Position numbers and translations under genes: made by a program. A stretch of 44,005 nucleotides of DNA from Acinetobacter sp. Ver3 (lineage in GTDB: Bacteria; Pseudomonadota; Gammaproteobacteria; Pseudomonadales; Moraxellaceae), in contig NZ_JFYL01000020.1 of assembly GCF_000632455.1 (NCBI RefSeq), positions 1-44,005 of the forward strand, given 5' to 3'. The notes below the pieces were generated by a model that ran no database searches, was not told where the DNA came from, and saw only the letters and a program-made list of their open reading frames with translations. This document shows positions 8,304 to 16,665 of the stretch, in pieces; within the stretch, counting starts at the first letter, position 1; each line of letters opens with the position of its first letter.

Positions 8304-8690
8304 GTGATTCAGATTACTATGCTCGAGTTTTGGTTTGATCCTAAAGTTTCAATACAATACAAAGCTTTATTTTTTATTTTGATTGCGAGTGCTACCGCTA
8401 CGTTATATTGGATGCAACCGCTTAACTTCGATGCCATCTTAATGTTTGTGGGCACAGGTATTGTTTTTCTTATTTGCCGTTACTGTAAAATTCATTTCGC
8501 TTCACACCATCCAACTGGGCTAATGTACCGATTATTTACTTGGATTCCTATCGCTTTGCTACTTGCCTTGATTTTCATGCATGCAAAGGATGGAGAAATT
8601 CTTTTACCTGGTGCTCAAGGATTAGGATTTATGGCTTTATCTATTTGCTTATTTTCTCCACTGTCTCTACTTCATCAACATCAGCATTAA
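8304..8690 (+). CDS. Small four-helix membrane protein, uncharacterised
   Basis: A 128-codon frame starting at GTG 8304, or 123 codons from ATG 8319 (MLEFWFDPK); neither has a clear ribosome binding site. It has four hydrophobic segments: LFFILIASATATLYWM, AILMFVGTGIVFLIC, WIPIALLLALIFMHA, and LGFMALSICLFSPLSLL. The tail LLHQHQH is histidine-rich. I do not recognise a family. The next gene encodes a protein of the same size, topology and N-terminus (MLNFWY against MLEFWF), so the two may be an old tandem duplicate. Confidence 0.6.
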   Translation: MIQITMLEFWFDPKVSIQYKALFFILIASATATLYWMQPLNFDAILMFVGTGIVFLICRYCKIHFASHHPTGLMYRLFTWIPIALLLALIFMHAKDGEILLPGAQGLGFMALSICLFSPLSLLHQHQH

Positions 8691-8699
8691 GACGTCATT

Positions 8700-9074
8700 A
8701 TGTTAAATTTCTGGTATTCGGAACGATGCACACGCACGCTTAAATTGATCATTTGTATATCAACGTGTGTAATGATTCTGTTGACAGCTGAAATTAAAAA
8801 ACTTGATTTTCTATCGACACTAATGAGCTTATGTTTAGGCTTAAGCGTACACATTATTCATCATGTTTTGATCCAATCTAAGCGTCTAAAGCATCAGCTG
8901 AAAGCATATTATGCTTTAATTCCTATCATCTTGATTGTATTTTTTATCTTCATGCTTTCAGCGCTGAACTTTCAAAATAGCAGAGAGTTTTTTGCACTTT
9001 TTGTACAACTCATAGGTTATAGCGCAGTGGGATTGTTCGTAGTGAGTTTATATGCATCTCGTACACCCCGCTGA
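8700..9074 (+). CDS. Small four-helix membrane protein, uncharacterised
   Basis: A 124-residue protein with four hydrophobic segments: LIICISTCVMILLTA, LSTLMSLCLGLSVHIIHHVLI, ALIPIILIVFFIFMLSAL, and FFALFVQLIGYSAVGLFVVSLYA. It starts 10 bases after the preceding small membrane gene, in the same direction, and probably shares its transcript. The N-terminus MLNFWY and the helix spacing mirror that protein. No catalytic motif is visible and no function is proposed. Confidence 0.6.
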   Translation: MLNFWYSERCTRTLKLIICISTCVMILLTAEIKKLDFLSTLMSLCLGLSVHIIHHVLIQSKRLKHQLKAYYALIPIILIVFFIFMLSALNFQNSREFFALFVQLIGYSAVGLFVVSLYASRTPR

Positions 9075-9215
9075 ATTTCAAAACAACTAAGCAAATGAAA
9101 ATAAATATAATCACACTCACTTAACGCTTTGCTACAGAACAGTATTATTTCTACTCCAAAACTGTGCCTATACTCAAAGAACGTATCTAATTTAGATTAA
9201 ATGGAGTACATCATA

Positions 9216-9707
9216 ATGAGTCAAAATTTAACGACCGTATCTAACTTCCAACTTGAACGCTATTTAGGTACTTGGTATGAGATTGCACGCTTACCAATGA
9301 AGCACCAACCTGAAGACAGTACGGATATTTCGGCAGTCTATACCTTAAACAGCGATGGAACCGTACGTGTTCAAAATCGTTGTCTTGATGGCAACAAAGA
9401 ACTGGATGAGTCTATTGGCGAAGCCACAGTTGTAGATGCTGAACATGGCAAATTAGAAGTCAGCTTTTTGCCTGAAGGATTTCGTTGGATTCCATTCACT
9501 AAGGGTGATTATTGGGTACTTAAGATCGATGAAAATTATCAAACTGCTTTAGTCGGTGAACCTAATCAAAAATATCTTTGGATTCTGCACCGTGAACCTG
9601 TGTTAAATGAATCTATCAAACAAGCGTATCTAGCATATGCTCAATCCATTGGTTATGACCTAAGCGATTTAATTCATACTGTACATACAGGACACAAAAC
9701 TGCTTAA
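9216..9707 (+). CDS. Lipocalin family protein (Blc-like), cytoplasmic form
   Basis: A 163-residue lipocalin. The first structurally conserved region is clear (YLGTWYEIARLPM, about 17-29), followed by the AVYTLNSDGTVRVQNRC strand pair, LEVSFLP, GDYWVLKIDENYQTALVGEP, and YLWILHREP, the pattern seen in bacterial Blc and apolipoprotein D. Bacterial lipocalins bind fatty acids or lysophospholipids. E. coli Blc is an outer-membrane lipoprotein, but this one has no signal peptide or lipobox, so it should be cytoplasmic. ATG 9216 is chosen over the in-frame ATG at 9201 because GGAG (9203-9206) sits 9 bases before it. Confidence 0.88.
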   Translation: MSQNLTTVSNFQLERYLGTWYEIARLPMKHQPEDSTDISAVYTLNSDGTVRVQNRCLDGNKELDESIGEATVVDAEHGKLEVSFLPEGFRWIPFTKGDYWVLKIDENYQTALVGEPNQKYLWILHREPVLNESIKQAYLAYAQSIGYDLSDLIHTVHTGHKTA

Positions 9708-9732
9708 GCCCTAAAATTTTGTGTTAAATGAG

Positions 9733-9755
9733 AGCACCCTAAAGGGTGCTTTCTT
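9733..9755 (+). terminator. Terminator after the lipocalin gene
   Basis: The arms AGCACCCT (9733-9740) and AGGGTGCT (9743-9750) are followed by TTCTTATTT. The loop is effectively TAAA. Confidence 0.75.
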
Positions 9756-9899
9756 ATTTCTTTAATTACTCGCTTTCAAAGAGTCTATTCCGTAAGGAAG
9801 ATATTAAAATGCATGCTGCTTTAGTATAAACTGATGCCAATGAAATTTTTGGCATTGGTTTATTCTTCAAATGCCACATTCAAATCGATCAGGACATTT

Positions 9900-10742
9900 A
9901 TGAAAGCGTATTTAGACCTACTACAACATATCCTCGACAATGGCGGTGATAAAGGTGACCGTACTGGTACAGGTACTCGTTCTGTATTTGGTCATCAAAT
10001 GCGCTTTGATCTTTCTAAAGGTTTTCCTCTACTGACCACAAAGAAAGTTCACTTCCGTTCAATCGTGATTGAATTACTTTGGTTCCTTAAAGGTGATACC
10101 AATGTTAAATATCTGCAAGATCATAAAGTTACAATTTGGGATGAATGGTCGACAGCTGAGCAGACTGCTCGTTTTGGACGTCCTGAAGGAGAGCTAGGTC
10201 CAGTATATGGACACCAATGGCGTAACTTTGGTGCAACTAAAAAAGACGATGGTTTATACGAGCAAGATGGTTTTGATCAAATCAAATGGTTAATTAATGA
10301 AATTAAAACCAATCCAAACTCCCGTCGTTTAATCGTATCAGGTTGGAACCCAAAAGAAGCTGGACAAGTGGCACTCCCTCCTTGTCACACGCTTTTCCAG
10401 TTTTTTGTTCAGGATGGAAAATTATCATGTCAGCTTTATCAACGTAGTGCTGATGTTTTTCTTGGCGTTCCATTTAATATTGCAAGTTATGCACTTCTCA
10501 CCCATATGATTGCGCAAGTCTGTGATCTAGAAGTCGGTGATTTTGTTTGGACAGGTGGTGATACTCATCTTTACGCCAATCATTTCGAGCAAGCACAACT
10601 TCAATTAACACGTGAACCACTTCCATTGTGCCAACTCAAACTGAATCCCGAAATTAAAGATATTTTTGATTTCAAATTTGAAGATATTGAAATCGTAAAT
10701 TACGAATCGCATCCTGCAATTAAAGCACCAGTTGCGGTTTGA
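9900..10742 (+). CDS. thyA: Thymidylate synthase
   Basis: ThyA methylates dUMP to dTMP using 5,10-methylene-THF and yields dihydrofolate, which FolA, encoded next, recycles. The 280-residue product has the catalytic cysteine in [11 protein letters not shown] (C162), the [11 protein letters not shown] phosphate-binding loop, [25 protein letters not shown], the [22 protein letters not shown] block and GDTHLYANH. The true start is [12 protein letters not shown] at 9900: AGGA lies 5 bases before it and the enzyme family begins there, whereas the in-frame ATG at 9834 would add 22 unrelated residues. Confidence 0.97.
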   Translation: MKAYLDLLQHILDNGGDKGDRTGTGTRSVFGHQMRFDLSKGFPLLTTKKVHFRSIVIELLWFLKGDTNVKYLQDHKVTIWDEWSTAEQTARFGRPEGELGPVYGHQWRNFGATKKDDGLYEQDGFDQIKWLINEIKTNPNSRRLIVSGWNPKEAGQVALPPCHTLFQFFVQDGKLSCQLYQRSADVFLGVPFNIASYALLTHMIAQVCDLEVGDFVWTGGDTHLYANHFEQAQLQLTREPLPLCQLKLNPEIKDIFDFKFEDIEIVNYESHPAIKAPVAV

Positions 10743-10835
10743 TTTTAACTAAAGTCTTTTGGGATCACCGTTGGTACCAATCGTGATCCAACTTTACATT
10801 TCCCTCTTTAACTCATATTCGCTGGAAGAATAATC

Positions 10836-11348
10836 ATGGCATTTCAAGGTTTAGAAGTCGTACACGTCGTTGCAATGGATCAACAACGTTGTATTGGCAA
10901 AGGAAATGATTTGCCATGGCATATTTCAGCTGATCTCAAACATTTTAAAGAAATTACTCAAGGTGGTGTTGTGGTCATGGGACGTAAAACACTTGAATCT
11001 ATGGGTAGAACACTTCCTAAACGTGTAAATTGGGTCATTACACGAGATACGTCATGGCAGTTTGAAGGAACAAAAATCGCGCATACAATCGAGAGTGCAC
11101 TTGAGCAGGCAGTCCATGATGTAAAAGCTTCAGAAAAGCCTGGATCTATTTTTATCATAGGTGGTGGAGAAATTTTTAGCCAAACGATCTCTATTGCGGA
11201 TCGCTTAGAACTCACGCATGTTGAATTAGACGTTCAAGGTGATGCTCATTATCCTGAGATTCCACCTGAATTTAAAAAAGTGGCATCAGAGCAACACATT
11301 GATGACAAAACAAATATTGCATTTGAGTTCGCAACCTACCAAAAATAA
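10836..11348 (+). CDS. folA: Dihydrofolate reductase
   Basis: FolA reduces dihydrofolate to tetrahydrofolate with NADPH and is the trimethoprim target. The 170-residue protein shows the family order: VVHVVAMDQQRCIGKGNDLPWHISADLKHFKEIT (Met20 loop and substrate site, with acidic D in place at the helix start), VVMGRKTLESMGRTLPKRVNWVITR (NADPH binding), and IFIIGGGEIFSQTI. The first 9 residues are a small extension relative to E. coli. GGAAGAA precedes the ATG. It lies 93 bases after thyA in the same direction, the usual metabolic pair. Confidence 0.96.
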   Translation: MAFQGLEVVHVVAMDQQRCIGKGNDLPWHISADLKHFKEITQGGVVVMGRKTLESMGRTLPKRVNWVITRDTSWQFEGTKIAHTIESALEQAVHDVKASEKPGSIFIIGGGEIFSQTISIADRLELTHVELDVQGDAHYPEIPPEFKKVASEQHIDDKTNIAFEFATYQK

Positions 11349-11374
11349 AGCTTTCTTACATATAGCCAATAACA

Positions 11375-12445
11375 ATGCATAACATCGGTAAAAGAGAGTT
11401 TATTCTTGCGCTTGCAAAGGGAGCTTTTCACTCCCTATTTAGTTTATTTGTCATCTTCTCTTCAATTTGGTTATGTATGGCCTTATGGGTTCAAGAGCCA
11501 TTTGGCTGGTTAGTCAATCGTATTATCATTGGCTTTTGGGTCGCTTTTGCCTTAAGTGTTTTAGGCATATATGCAACACAACATTTTTTCAGCCGTAGTA
11601 AAGATGTTGTCTTATACATTGTCTTTTTTGCGTTCAGTTTAGTTTGGTATTTTAGTATCCCTGCCAAACAAGACCGTGAGTGGAATCCTGAAGTCGCAAG
11701 AATTCTCAATTATGAACGTCAAGGTGATTGGGTCACTTTACACAATGTGCGTAATTTTGCATGGAATGAAGACGGAACCTTTCAAGAACGCTGGGAAACA
11801 CGTCAAATTGATTTGAATCAAATCAGTGGCATTAACATCATTACTTCATATTGGATGGGACCACAAATCGCCCACACTTTAGTCAGCTTTGATTTCAAAA
11901 ACTCTAAACCACTGACCTTTTCGATTGAAATTCGCAAAGAAAAAGATGAAGAGTTCTCTGCTATTGGTGGTTTTTTTAGAAAGTACGAAGTCAGTTTAGT
12001 TGCTGCTGACGAGAAAGACATTATTTATACACGTAGCAATGTACGTAATGAGCAGGTCTATTTTTTCCCAATCAACATGGAAGCTGCTGAAATGAAAGCT
12101 TTATTTGAGGAATATTTAGAGCAAGCAGATCAACTTAATCAAGAACCAAAATGGTATAACACCTTGACCAGTAACTGCACCACTTTGGTTTTTGATATGG
12201 TTCAAGCGATTTCCAAACATGAACTGCCAGTGGACTACAGATTATTAGCCTCAGGTTATTTACCTAATTATCTGTATGACTTGGGGGCATTACAACATCA
12301 TTGGGATATCAAAACATGGTACAACAAGGCACATGTCAACCCAAGAACAGACCAATTTAATCAATTTAAATATCAAAGTAGTGAAAATTATTCAAAATTG
12401 ATTCGTCTGGGTCTCCCTCAGAGTCAGCCAGAGCTTGCACCTTAG
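11375..12445 (+). CDS. DUF4105 domain membrane protein
   Basis: A 356-residue protein with three N-terminal membrane segments (ALAKGAFHSLFSLFVIFSSIWLC with its neighbour, VAFALSVLGIYAT, and VVLYIVFFAFSLVWYFSIP), then a roughly 250-residue extracytoplasmic domain. That domain carries the DUF4105 (Lnb N-terminal periplasmic) signatures WNPEVARI, FRKYEVSLVAADEKDIIYTRSNVR, and WYNTLTSNCTTLVFDMV with an invariant Asn-Cys pair suggestive of a papain-like cysteine hydrolase. The catalytic role is inferred from the fold only. It starts 26 bases after folA and has no obvious ribosome binding site. Confidence 0.78.
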   Translation: MHNIGKREFILALAKGAFHSLFSLFVIFSSIWLCMALWVQEPFGWLVNRIIIGFWVAFALSVLGIYATQHFFSRSKDVVLYIVFFAFSLVWYFSIPAKQDREWNPEVARILNYERQGDWVTLHNVRNFAWNEDGTFQERWETRQIDLNQISGINIITSYWMGPQIAHTLVSFDFKNSKPLTFSIEIRKEKDEEFSAIGGFFRKYEVSLVAADEKDIIYTRSNVRNEQVYFFPINMEAAEMKALFEEYLEQADQLNQEPKWYNTLTSNCTTLVFDMVQAISKHELPVDYRLLASGYLPNYLYDLGALQHHWDIKTWYNKAHVNPRTDQFNQFKYQSSENYSKLIRLGLPQSQPELAP

Positions 12446-12519
12446 CGTATCAGTTGATATACATAAAATTGACTTGAATTTAATTTATATTAGAAAGAAA
12501 TAACACAGGGGCATTTCAT

Positions 12520-12975
12520 ATGTTAAAACAACTTTTAGCCGTATCCGTTATAGGCTCAGCATTACTTTTTACAGCATGTACCACAACACCATCTGCTGAA
12601 AAGCAGCAACAAGCACTTAATCAATTGCAAAATAAAACTTGGATTTTGACACATATCGGCGCAACAGAATTTAAAACCGACCCTACTGCACACAATGTTC
12701 CAAGTATTCAATTTGATGCAGCATCTAGTCGTTTGAGTGGTGCAGATGGTTGTAACCGTTTTATGGGTGCATATAGCATTAAAGCTGACAAAATTAGCTT
12801 GAGTGAAGTTGCGACTACACAAATGATGTGCGTGAATACTCAAGAACTTGCAAATCGCTATAATGCTGCCTTGGCAAAAGTCGCGGCATTCCAAGTCTAT
12901 GACAAAACGCTTCGCCTACTCGATGAGAATGGTAATCCAGTATTGCAGTATGAGTCTGCAATACAACCGCGTTAA
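12520..12975 (+). CDS. META domain lipoprotein (HslJ-like)
   Basis: A 151-residue secreted lipoprotein. The signal peptide [16 protein letters not shown] ends in a lipobox with C20, so it should be diacylated by Lgt. The META domain follows: [39 protein letters not shown], and [12 protein letters not shown] with the two conserved cysteines. HslJ-type proteins are heat-inducible or linked to novobiocin resistance in E. coli; a molecular activity is not established. AGGGG lies about 9 bases before the ATG. A terminator follows. Confidence 0.88.
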   Translation: MLKQLLAVSVIGSALLFTACTTTPSAEKQQQALNQLQNKTWILTHIGATEFKTDPTAHNVPSIQFDAASSRLSGADGCNRFMGAYSIKADKISLSEVATTQMMCVNTQELANRYNAALAKVAAFQVYDKTLRLLDENGNPVLQYESAIQPR

Positions 12976-12980
12976 CAGTT

Positions 12981-13008
12981 AAGCAACCATTTCACTGGTT
13001 GCTTTTTT
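12981..13008 (+). terminator. Terminator after the META lipoprotein gene
   Basis: The arms AAGCAACCA (12981-12989) and TGGTTGCTT (12996-13004) close on TTTCAC and are followed by TTTT. Confidence 0.85.
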
Positions 13009-13058
13009 CATTCTACACCCCATTATTTCAGTCATTGCAACTCAATAAGGTGAATCCC

Positions 13059-13580
13059 ATGCAACAAGCTTTGCTCGGTGGCGGATGCTTCTGGTGTGTT
13101 GAAGCAGTTTTCCTTCAACTCAAAGGTGTCACTAAAGTCGTGAGTGGTTATGCGGGTGGGTATACGGCCAATCCAAGCTATGAGGACATTTGCAAAGGAG
13201 ACACCCATCACGCAGAAGTGGTTTTAGTGGATTTTGATGAAAGTCAAATTAGCTTTGCTCAATTGCTTGATGTATTTTTTGCAACACATGATCCAACCAC
13301 ACTCAATCGCCAAGGTAATGATATAGGTACGCAATATCGCTCTGTCATTTATTATTTTAATGAAGAACAGCGCCAGATTGCAGAGAAAGCAATTCAACAG
13401 TTAAAAGCAGAAGGTTTAGATATTGTTACAGAATTAAGCTCAGTACCGACCTTCTACCCTGCTGAAGAATATCATCAAAACTTCTTTGCTCGTAACCCGA
13501 CTCAGGGCTACTGCAATTTTAGTATCCCACCAAAACTTTTAAAGCTGCGCTCTAAATTTGAAGGTTTACTCAAAGACTAA
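13059..13580 (+). CDS. msrA: Peptide methionine-(S)-S-oxide reductase
   Basis: MsrA reduces methionine-S-sulfoxide in proteins and in the free amino acid. The 173-residue protein has the catalytic GGGCFWC motif (C10 and C13), [27 protein letters not shown], the block with [23 protein letters not shown], and the C-terminal [21 protein letters not shown]. The start at 13059 has AAGGTGA 5 bases before it; the longer in-frame start at 12999 lies inside the upstream terminator and is rejected. Confidence 0.96.
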   Translation: MQQALLGGGCFWCVEAVFLQLKGVTKVVSGYAGGYTANPSYEDICKGDTHHAEVVLVDFDESQISFAQLLDVFFATHDPTTLNRQGNDIGTQYRSVIYYFNEEQRQIAEKAIQQLKAEGLDIVTELSSVPTFYPAEEYHQNFFARNPTQGYCNFSIPPKLLKLRSKFEGLLKD

Positions 13581-13592
13581 TACAGGTATAAA

Positions 13593-13618
13593 AAAAGCGA
13601 CCTTATGGTCGCTTTTCT
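13593..13618. terminator. Bidirectional terminator between msrA and exbD
   Basis: The arms AAAAGCGACC (13593-13602) and GGTCGCTTTT (13607-13616) close on TTAT. It lies between two convergent genes and can serve both. Confidence 0.85.
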
Positions 13619-13630
13619 CATGTTAATCAC

Positions 13631-14035
13631 TTAATTATCTGTGGCAAAGGCAATGTCAGCAAGCCCGGCTTCGCTTGCACGTGACATCACTTGAGCAACA
13701 GTATCATAACGTGATTCTTTATCTGCTTTAAGAATAATCGTCGGTTGTTGTGCTGAACCACCGGCATCGTTAAATCTTTTTTGCAATTCATCTAAGCTGA
13801 TAATTTCTGAATCCCATGCAATCTCACCCTGTGAGTTAATGCTTACTTGAATCGATTCAGGTGGTGGATCAATGATATCCGCTGTCGTTTTTGGTAAAGT
13901 TAATGGAATTGATGGGTTAGCAACGGTCGCTGTCACCAAGAAGATGATCATCAAAACCAACATAATGTCAATTAACGGGATGAGGTTCATCTCCGTCATG
14001 CCTGTATCGTTGTCTTCACCCAATTGAAAAGCCAT
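13631..14035 (-). CDS. exbD: Biopolymer transport protein ExbD
   Basis: ExbD is the single-span partner in the ExbB-ExbD proton channel that energises TonB. The 134-residue protein has one membrane helix (IPLIDIMLVLMIIFLVTATV) with the conserved functional aspartate at LIDIML, then a periplasmic domain (PLTLPKTTADII, VSINSQGEIAWDSE, PTIILKADKESRYDTVAQVM). It overlaps the exbB stop by 1 base and is the third gene of tonB-exbB-exbD. Confidence 0.94.
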   Translation of the reverse strand: MAFQLGEDNDTGMTEMNLIPLIDIMLVLMIIFLVTATVANPSIPLTLPKTTADIIDPPPESIQVSINSQGEIAWDSEIISLDELQKRFNDAGGSAQQPTIILKADKESRYDTVAQVMSRASEAGLADIAFATDN

Positions 14036-14658
14036 TAAGCTTGACCTCCAACGTAACTTTCTTGAGTCGCTTTCACTTCAACTTTTTGCGCAGAAGAATC
14101 TTGTTGCAGCATCGTGTCGATTAACAGACTGTGAGCATGATCTTGTAGTTCATTACTTAATGTACGATTAAAGCGAATACAAATGTTGTATGCGATCACT
14201 GCTGGAATAGCAACTGCCAAACCAATACCAGTCATAATCAGGGCTTCACCTACAGGGGTTGCAACTTGTGCAAGTCCTGCTTGACCGCTTTTACCTACTG
14301 CAACCAATGCATGGAAGATTCCCCATACTGTACCAAATAGCCCTACAAATGGTGCAAGTGAGGCAATTGTTCCGAGTACAGCAACACCTTTTTCAGCAGA
14401 TGCTTTTTCCAAAGCAATCTGACGCAATAAAGCTTGCTCAGCAACAGCTTTACGTTGTTCAAATCCCAAAGGAGCGAGTTTTGCTTTCAATCCTGCTAAT
14501 GCTTTAGAGAGTTGAGCATAAGCAACTTCTTTCAGTTGACGTGTTCCTATCACACGTAAAACGACAATTGTCCATGTCGCAATAGACATTGCGAGTAAAA
14601 CGAAATAAAGCGTCTTACTGACTGCATCAGCATGTTGCCAATAAACTGAAAAGTTCAT
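14035..14658 (-). CDS. exbB: Biopolymer transport protein ExbB (MotA/TolQ/ExbB family)
   Basis: ExbB is the pentameric inner-membrane scaffold of the TonB motor. The 207-residue protein has three membrane helices: the first near residues 16-38 (TLYFVLLAMSIATWTIVVL), the second in LGTIASLAPFVGLFGTVWGIFHAL, and the third in EALIMTGIGLAVAIPAVIAYNIC. The conserved GLFGTVWGI and TPVGEALIMTGIGLAVAIP signatures are intact. The gene lies 20 bases after tonB and touches exbD. Confidence 0.94.
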   Translation of the reverse strand: MNFSVYWQHADAVSKTLYFVLLAMSIATWTIVVLRVIGTRQLKEVAYAQLSKALAGLKAKLAPLGFEQRKAVAEQALLRQIALEKASAEKGVAVLGTIASLAPFVGLFGTVWGIFHALVAVGKSGQAGLAQVATPVGEALIMTGIGLAVAIPAVIAYNICIRFNRTLSNELQDHAHSLLIDTMLQQDSSAQKVEVKATQESYVGGQA

Positions 14659-14678
14659 ACTCGAACTCCTAATAAAAG

Positions 14679-15497
14679 TTAGCCGTTAGAATTCAACTTA
14701 AGTTCAAATGGTTGTTCCGCTCTAAACGGATAAGCCACACCATTTTCCTTATAAGGTCTGAATTTTGCATTACGCACTGAGCGTAAAATCTTTTGATCAA
14801 GCGAATCAATTCCACTTGATTTTGTGATTCTGGCATTCACTACATTACCGTTAGTGTCCGCTTCAATCGATACTACAACAGTACGATCAGAACCTTGTAA
14901 ATCTCGGTTGGTATATGATGGCTTCGGTGTACGAGACCATGATATTTGCCCAATACTTAAATTCTTTGGTGTATTCCGTGCTTGCTGCTCACGACGTTCT
15001 TGTTCGCGTCTTTCATTTTCCAAGCGCTCACGTTCTTGTTGCTCACGTAGCTGTTGGTCACGCAATGCTTGCTCACGTCGCTGCTGTTCAAGCAACTCAC
15101 GATTTTTACGTTCTTGCTCTAAACGCTGTTGTTCCTGCTTTTGCTTTTCTAATTTATCTTCTTGAACAATTGCTTTTTGTTCGACAGGTTTAGGCTTTTC
15201 AGCAATGACTTTGGGTTTAACCACAGGAGGTGGTTCAACGACTTTAGGTTCTGGTTTTGGTTGAACTTGAGGTTTCACAGGTTCAACAGGAGGTGGCGGC
15301 GGTGGCGCATCCTCTTTAATCTGAACAAAACGAACCTTAATTGGGTCTTTATCAATAGGTTTTAATTCAGGTGTTTTCATCTGACTCACGGCAAATAAAA
15401 CACCAATATGCCCGATCACCACTGCAATGAGCGAAGTAAGCACTTTCTTTTTCATTGAGATTGGATTTTGCATCATAGGAATGGAAGATGGGCTCAT
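14679..15497 (-). CDS. tonB: Energy transducer TonB
   Basis: TonB carries proton-motive energy from ExbBD to outer-membrane receptors for siderophores and cobalamin. The 272-residue protein has an N-terminal anchor (VLTSLIAVVIGHIGVLFAV), a proline-rich stretch (PPPPPPVEPVKPQVQPKPEP), an unusually long E/Q/R-rich predicted helix (about residues 115-170, repeated RREQ/LREQ units) and the C-terminal TonB domain (TVVVSIEADTNGNVVNARITKSSG, NAKFRPY, FELKLN). The first ATG is kept, but downstream in-frame ATGs at 15476 and 15455 are possible since none has a clear ribosome binding site. Confidence 0.9.
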   Translation of the reverse strand: MSPSSIPMMQNPISMKKKVLTSLIAVVIGHIGVLFAVSQMKTPELKPIDKDPIKVRFVQIKEDAPPPPPPVEPVKPQVQPKPEPKVVEPPPVVKPKVIAEKPKPVEQKAIVQEDKLEKQKQEQQRLEQERKNRELLEQQRREQALRDQQLREQQERERLENERREQERREQQARNTPKNLSIGQISWSRTPKPSYTNRDLQGSDRTVVVSIEADTNGNVVNARITKSSGIDSLDQKILRSVRNAKFRPYKENGVAYPFRAEQPFELKLNSNG

Positions 15498-15590
15498 TAA
15501 AATTTATGACCTGATATACATTGACGCTGTCTTCAGAAGGAAGATTTCAATCAAACTTATCGGTTAGTACAATTAAAGTACGCCAATAAT

Positions 15591-15611
15591 AAATGAGAAG
15601 TGTTTTCATTT
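15591..15611 (-). promoter_or_regulatory. Candidate Fur box upstream of tonB
   Basis: An imperfect inverted repeat AAATGAGAA / GTG / TTTTCATTT lies about 94 bases before the tonB start. Against the 7-1-7 Fur consensus (TGATAAT-N-ATTATCA) it matches 10 of 14 arm positions by my count. It fits the iron regulation usual for tonB-exbBD. The match is moderate and the region is AT-rich, so chance cannot be excluded. Confidence 0.4.
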
Positions 15612-15649
15612 GCAACTATTAATTCTGCAGTTTTGATGAGTTTTTTTGA

Positions 15650-15683
15650 TCATCAATAAAAAAGGCATGCTCACGCATGCCTT
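15650..15683 (-). terminator. Terminator of purU
   Basis: On the minus strand the arms AAGGCATGC and GCATGCCTT (15675-15683 and 15662-15670) close on GTGA and are followed by TTTTTATTG. It lies 28 bases after the purU stop. Confidence 0.85.
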
Positions 15684-15710
15684 AATAAATCAGTGATATT
15701 TAATTAAAAA

Positions 15711-16577
15711 TCACTGGAATACCACAGTTTTATTACCATCAACAATGATACGGTCTTCTAAATGCCACTTAACAGCACGCGCCAAGACATTACGCTCAAC
15801 GTCTTGACCTAATTCACGTAATTGATCAACTGTAAAATCATGGCTGACACGCTCGACATCTTGTTCAATAATCGGACCTTGATCCAAATCAGCTGTCACA
15901 TAATGCGCTGTTGCACCAATCAGTTTTACGCCTTTTTCATACGCTTGCTTATAAGGGTTAGCACCCACAAAAGCTGGAAGGAAAGAATGATGAATGTTGA
16001 TCACTTTCATTTCCCACTTAGAGACGAACTCTTCATCAAGAATCTGCATATAACGTGCGAGTACAAGTAAATCATTACCTTGCATTAACTCATCAATTTT
16101 TGCATATGCTTCGCGCTTGTTCTCTTTATTGACAGGCACAACTTCAAAAGGAATACCGAAGTTTTCCACAGACTCACGTAGATCTTCATGATTCGATACA
16201 ACCTTAGTGATTTCACAAGGTAATCCACCACGTGCATGACGCCACAAAAGCTCAAGCAAGGCATGGTCGACTCTCGATACCAAAATACCGACTTTCTTTA
16301 CATCTGACACTAAAGCTAAACGCCAATGCATGTTGTAACGTTCAGCTACGTTTGTGGCGAAAGTTTGTAGAATATTTTCCTTACGGCTTTGCAAATTGTC
16401 GAGTTCAAACTCAACACGCATGAAATAACGCCCGCCCTGAGCTTCTGTTGCATATTGATCAAGCGCAGTGATGTTTGCCCCTTGATGATACAAAAAGCTC
16501 GATACAGCCTGCACGATTCCTGGTTTATCTTCGCAAGTAATCAGTAAACGTGCTGTGTTAGCAGTTGTCATATTCAT
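15711..16577 (-). CDS. purU: Formyltetrahydrofolate deformylase
   Basis: PurU hydrolyses 10-formyl-THF to formate and THF and balances one-carbon pools. The 288-residue protein has an N-terminal ACT domain (LLITCEDKPGIVQAVSSFLYHQGANI) and a C-terminal formyltransferase-fold domain with VGILVSRVDHALLELLWRH, the catalytic site INIHHSFLPAF, GVKLIGATAHYV, and LDQGPIIEQDVERV. The catalytic Asn, His and Asp are present. Length is that of the family. It stands alone with its own terminator. Confidence 0.95.
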   Translation of the reverse strand: MNMTTANTARLLITCEDKPGIVQAVSSFLYHQGANITALDQYATEAQGGRYFMRVEFELDNLQSRKENILQTFATNVAERYNMHWRLALVSDVKKVGILVSRVDHALLELLWRHARGGLPCEITKVVSNHEDLRESVENFGIPFEVVPVNKENKREAYAKIDELMQGNDLLVLARYMQILDEEFVSKWEMKVINIHHSFLPAFVGANPYKQAYEKGVKLIGATAHYVTADLDQGPIIEQDVERVSHDFTVDQLRELGQDVERNVLARAVKWHLEDRIIVDGNKTVVFQ

Positions 16578-16665
16578 GATGATTTATATCACTTAACAGT
16601 TAAATTGAAAAACAGCCGCGTATTCTAACTCTTTTTTTAATGCTTTCAAATTATCTTTGCTGAAA

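Noticed and set aside
12999..13058. Upstream in-frame start for msrA
   Set aside because: It lies within the terminator of the preceding gene, and the start at 13059 has a strong ribosome binding site and the family N-terminus.
14824..15365. Several plus-strand frames rich in Cys, Ser, Arg, Phe or Asn opposite tonB
   Set aside because: They are antisense shadows of the low-complexity proline/E/Q/R region of tonB.
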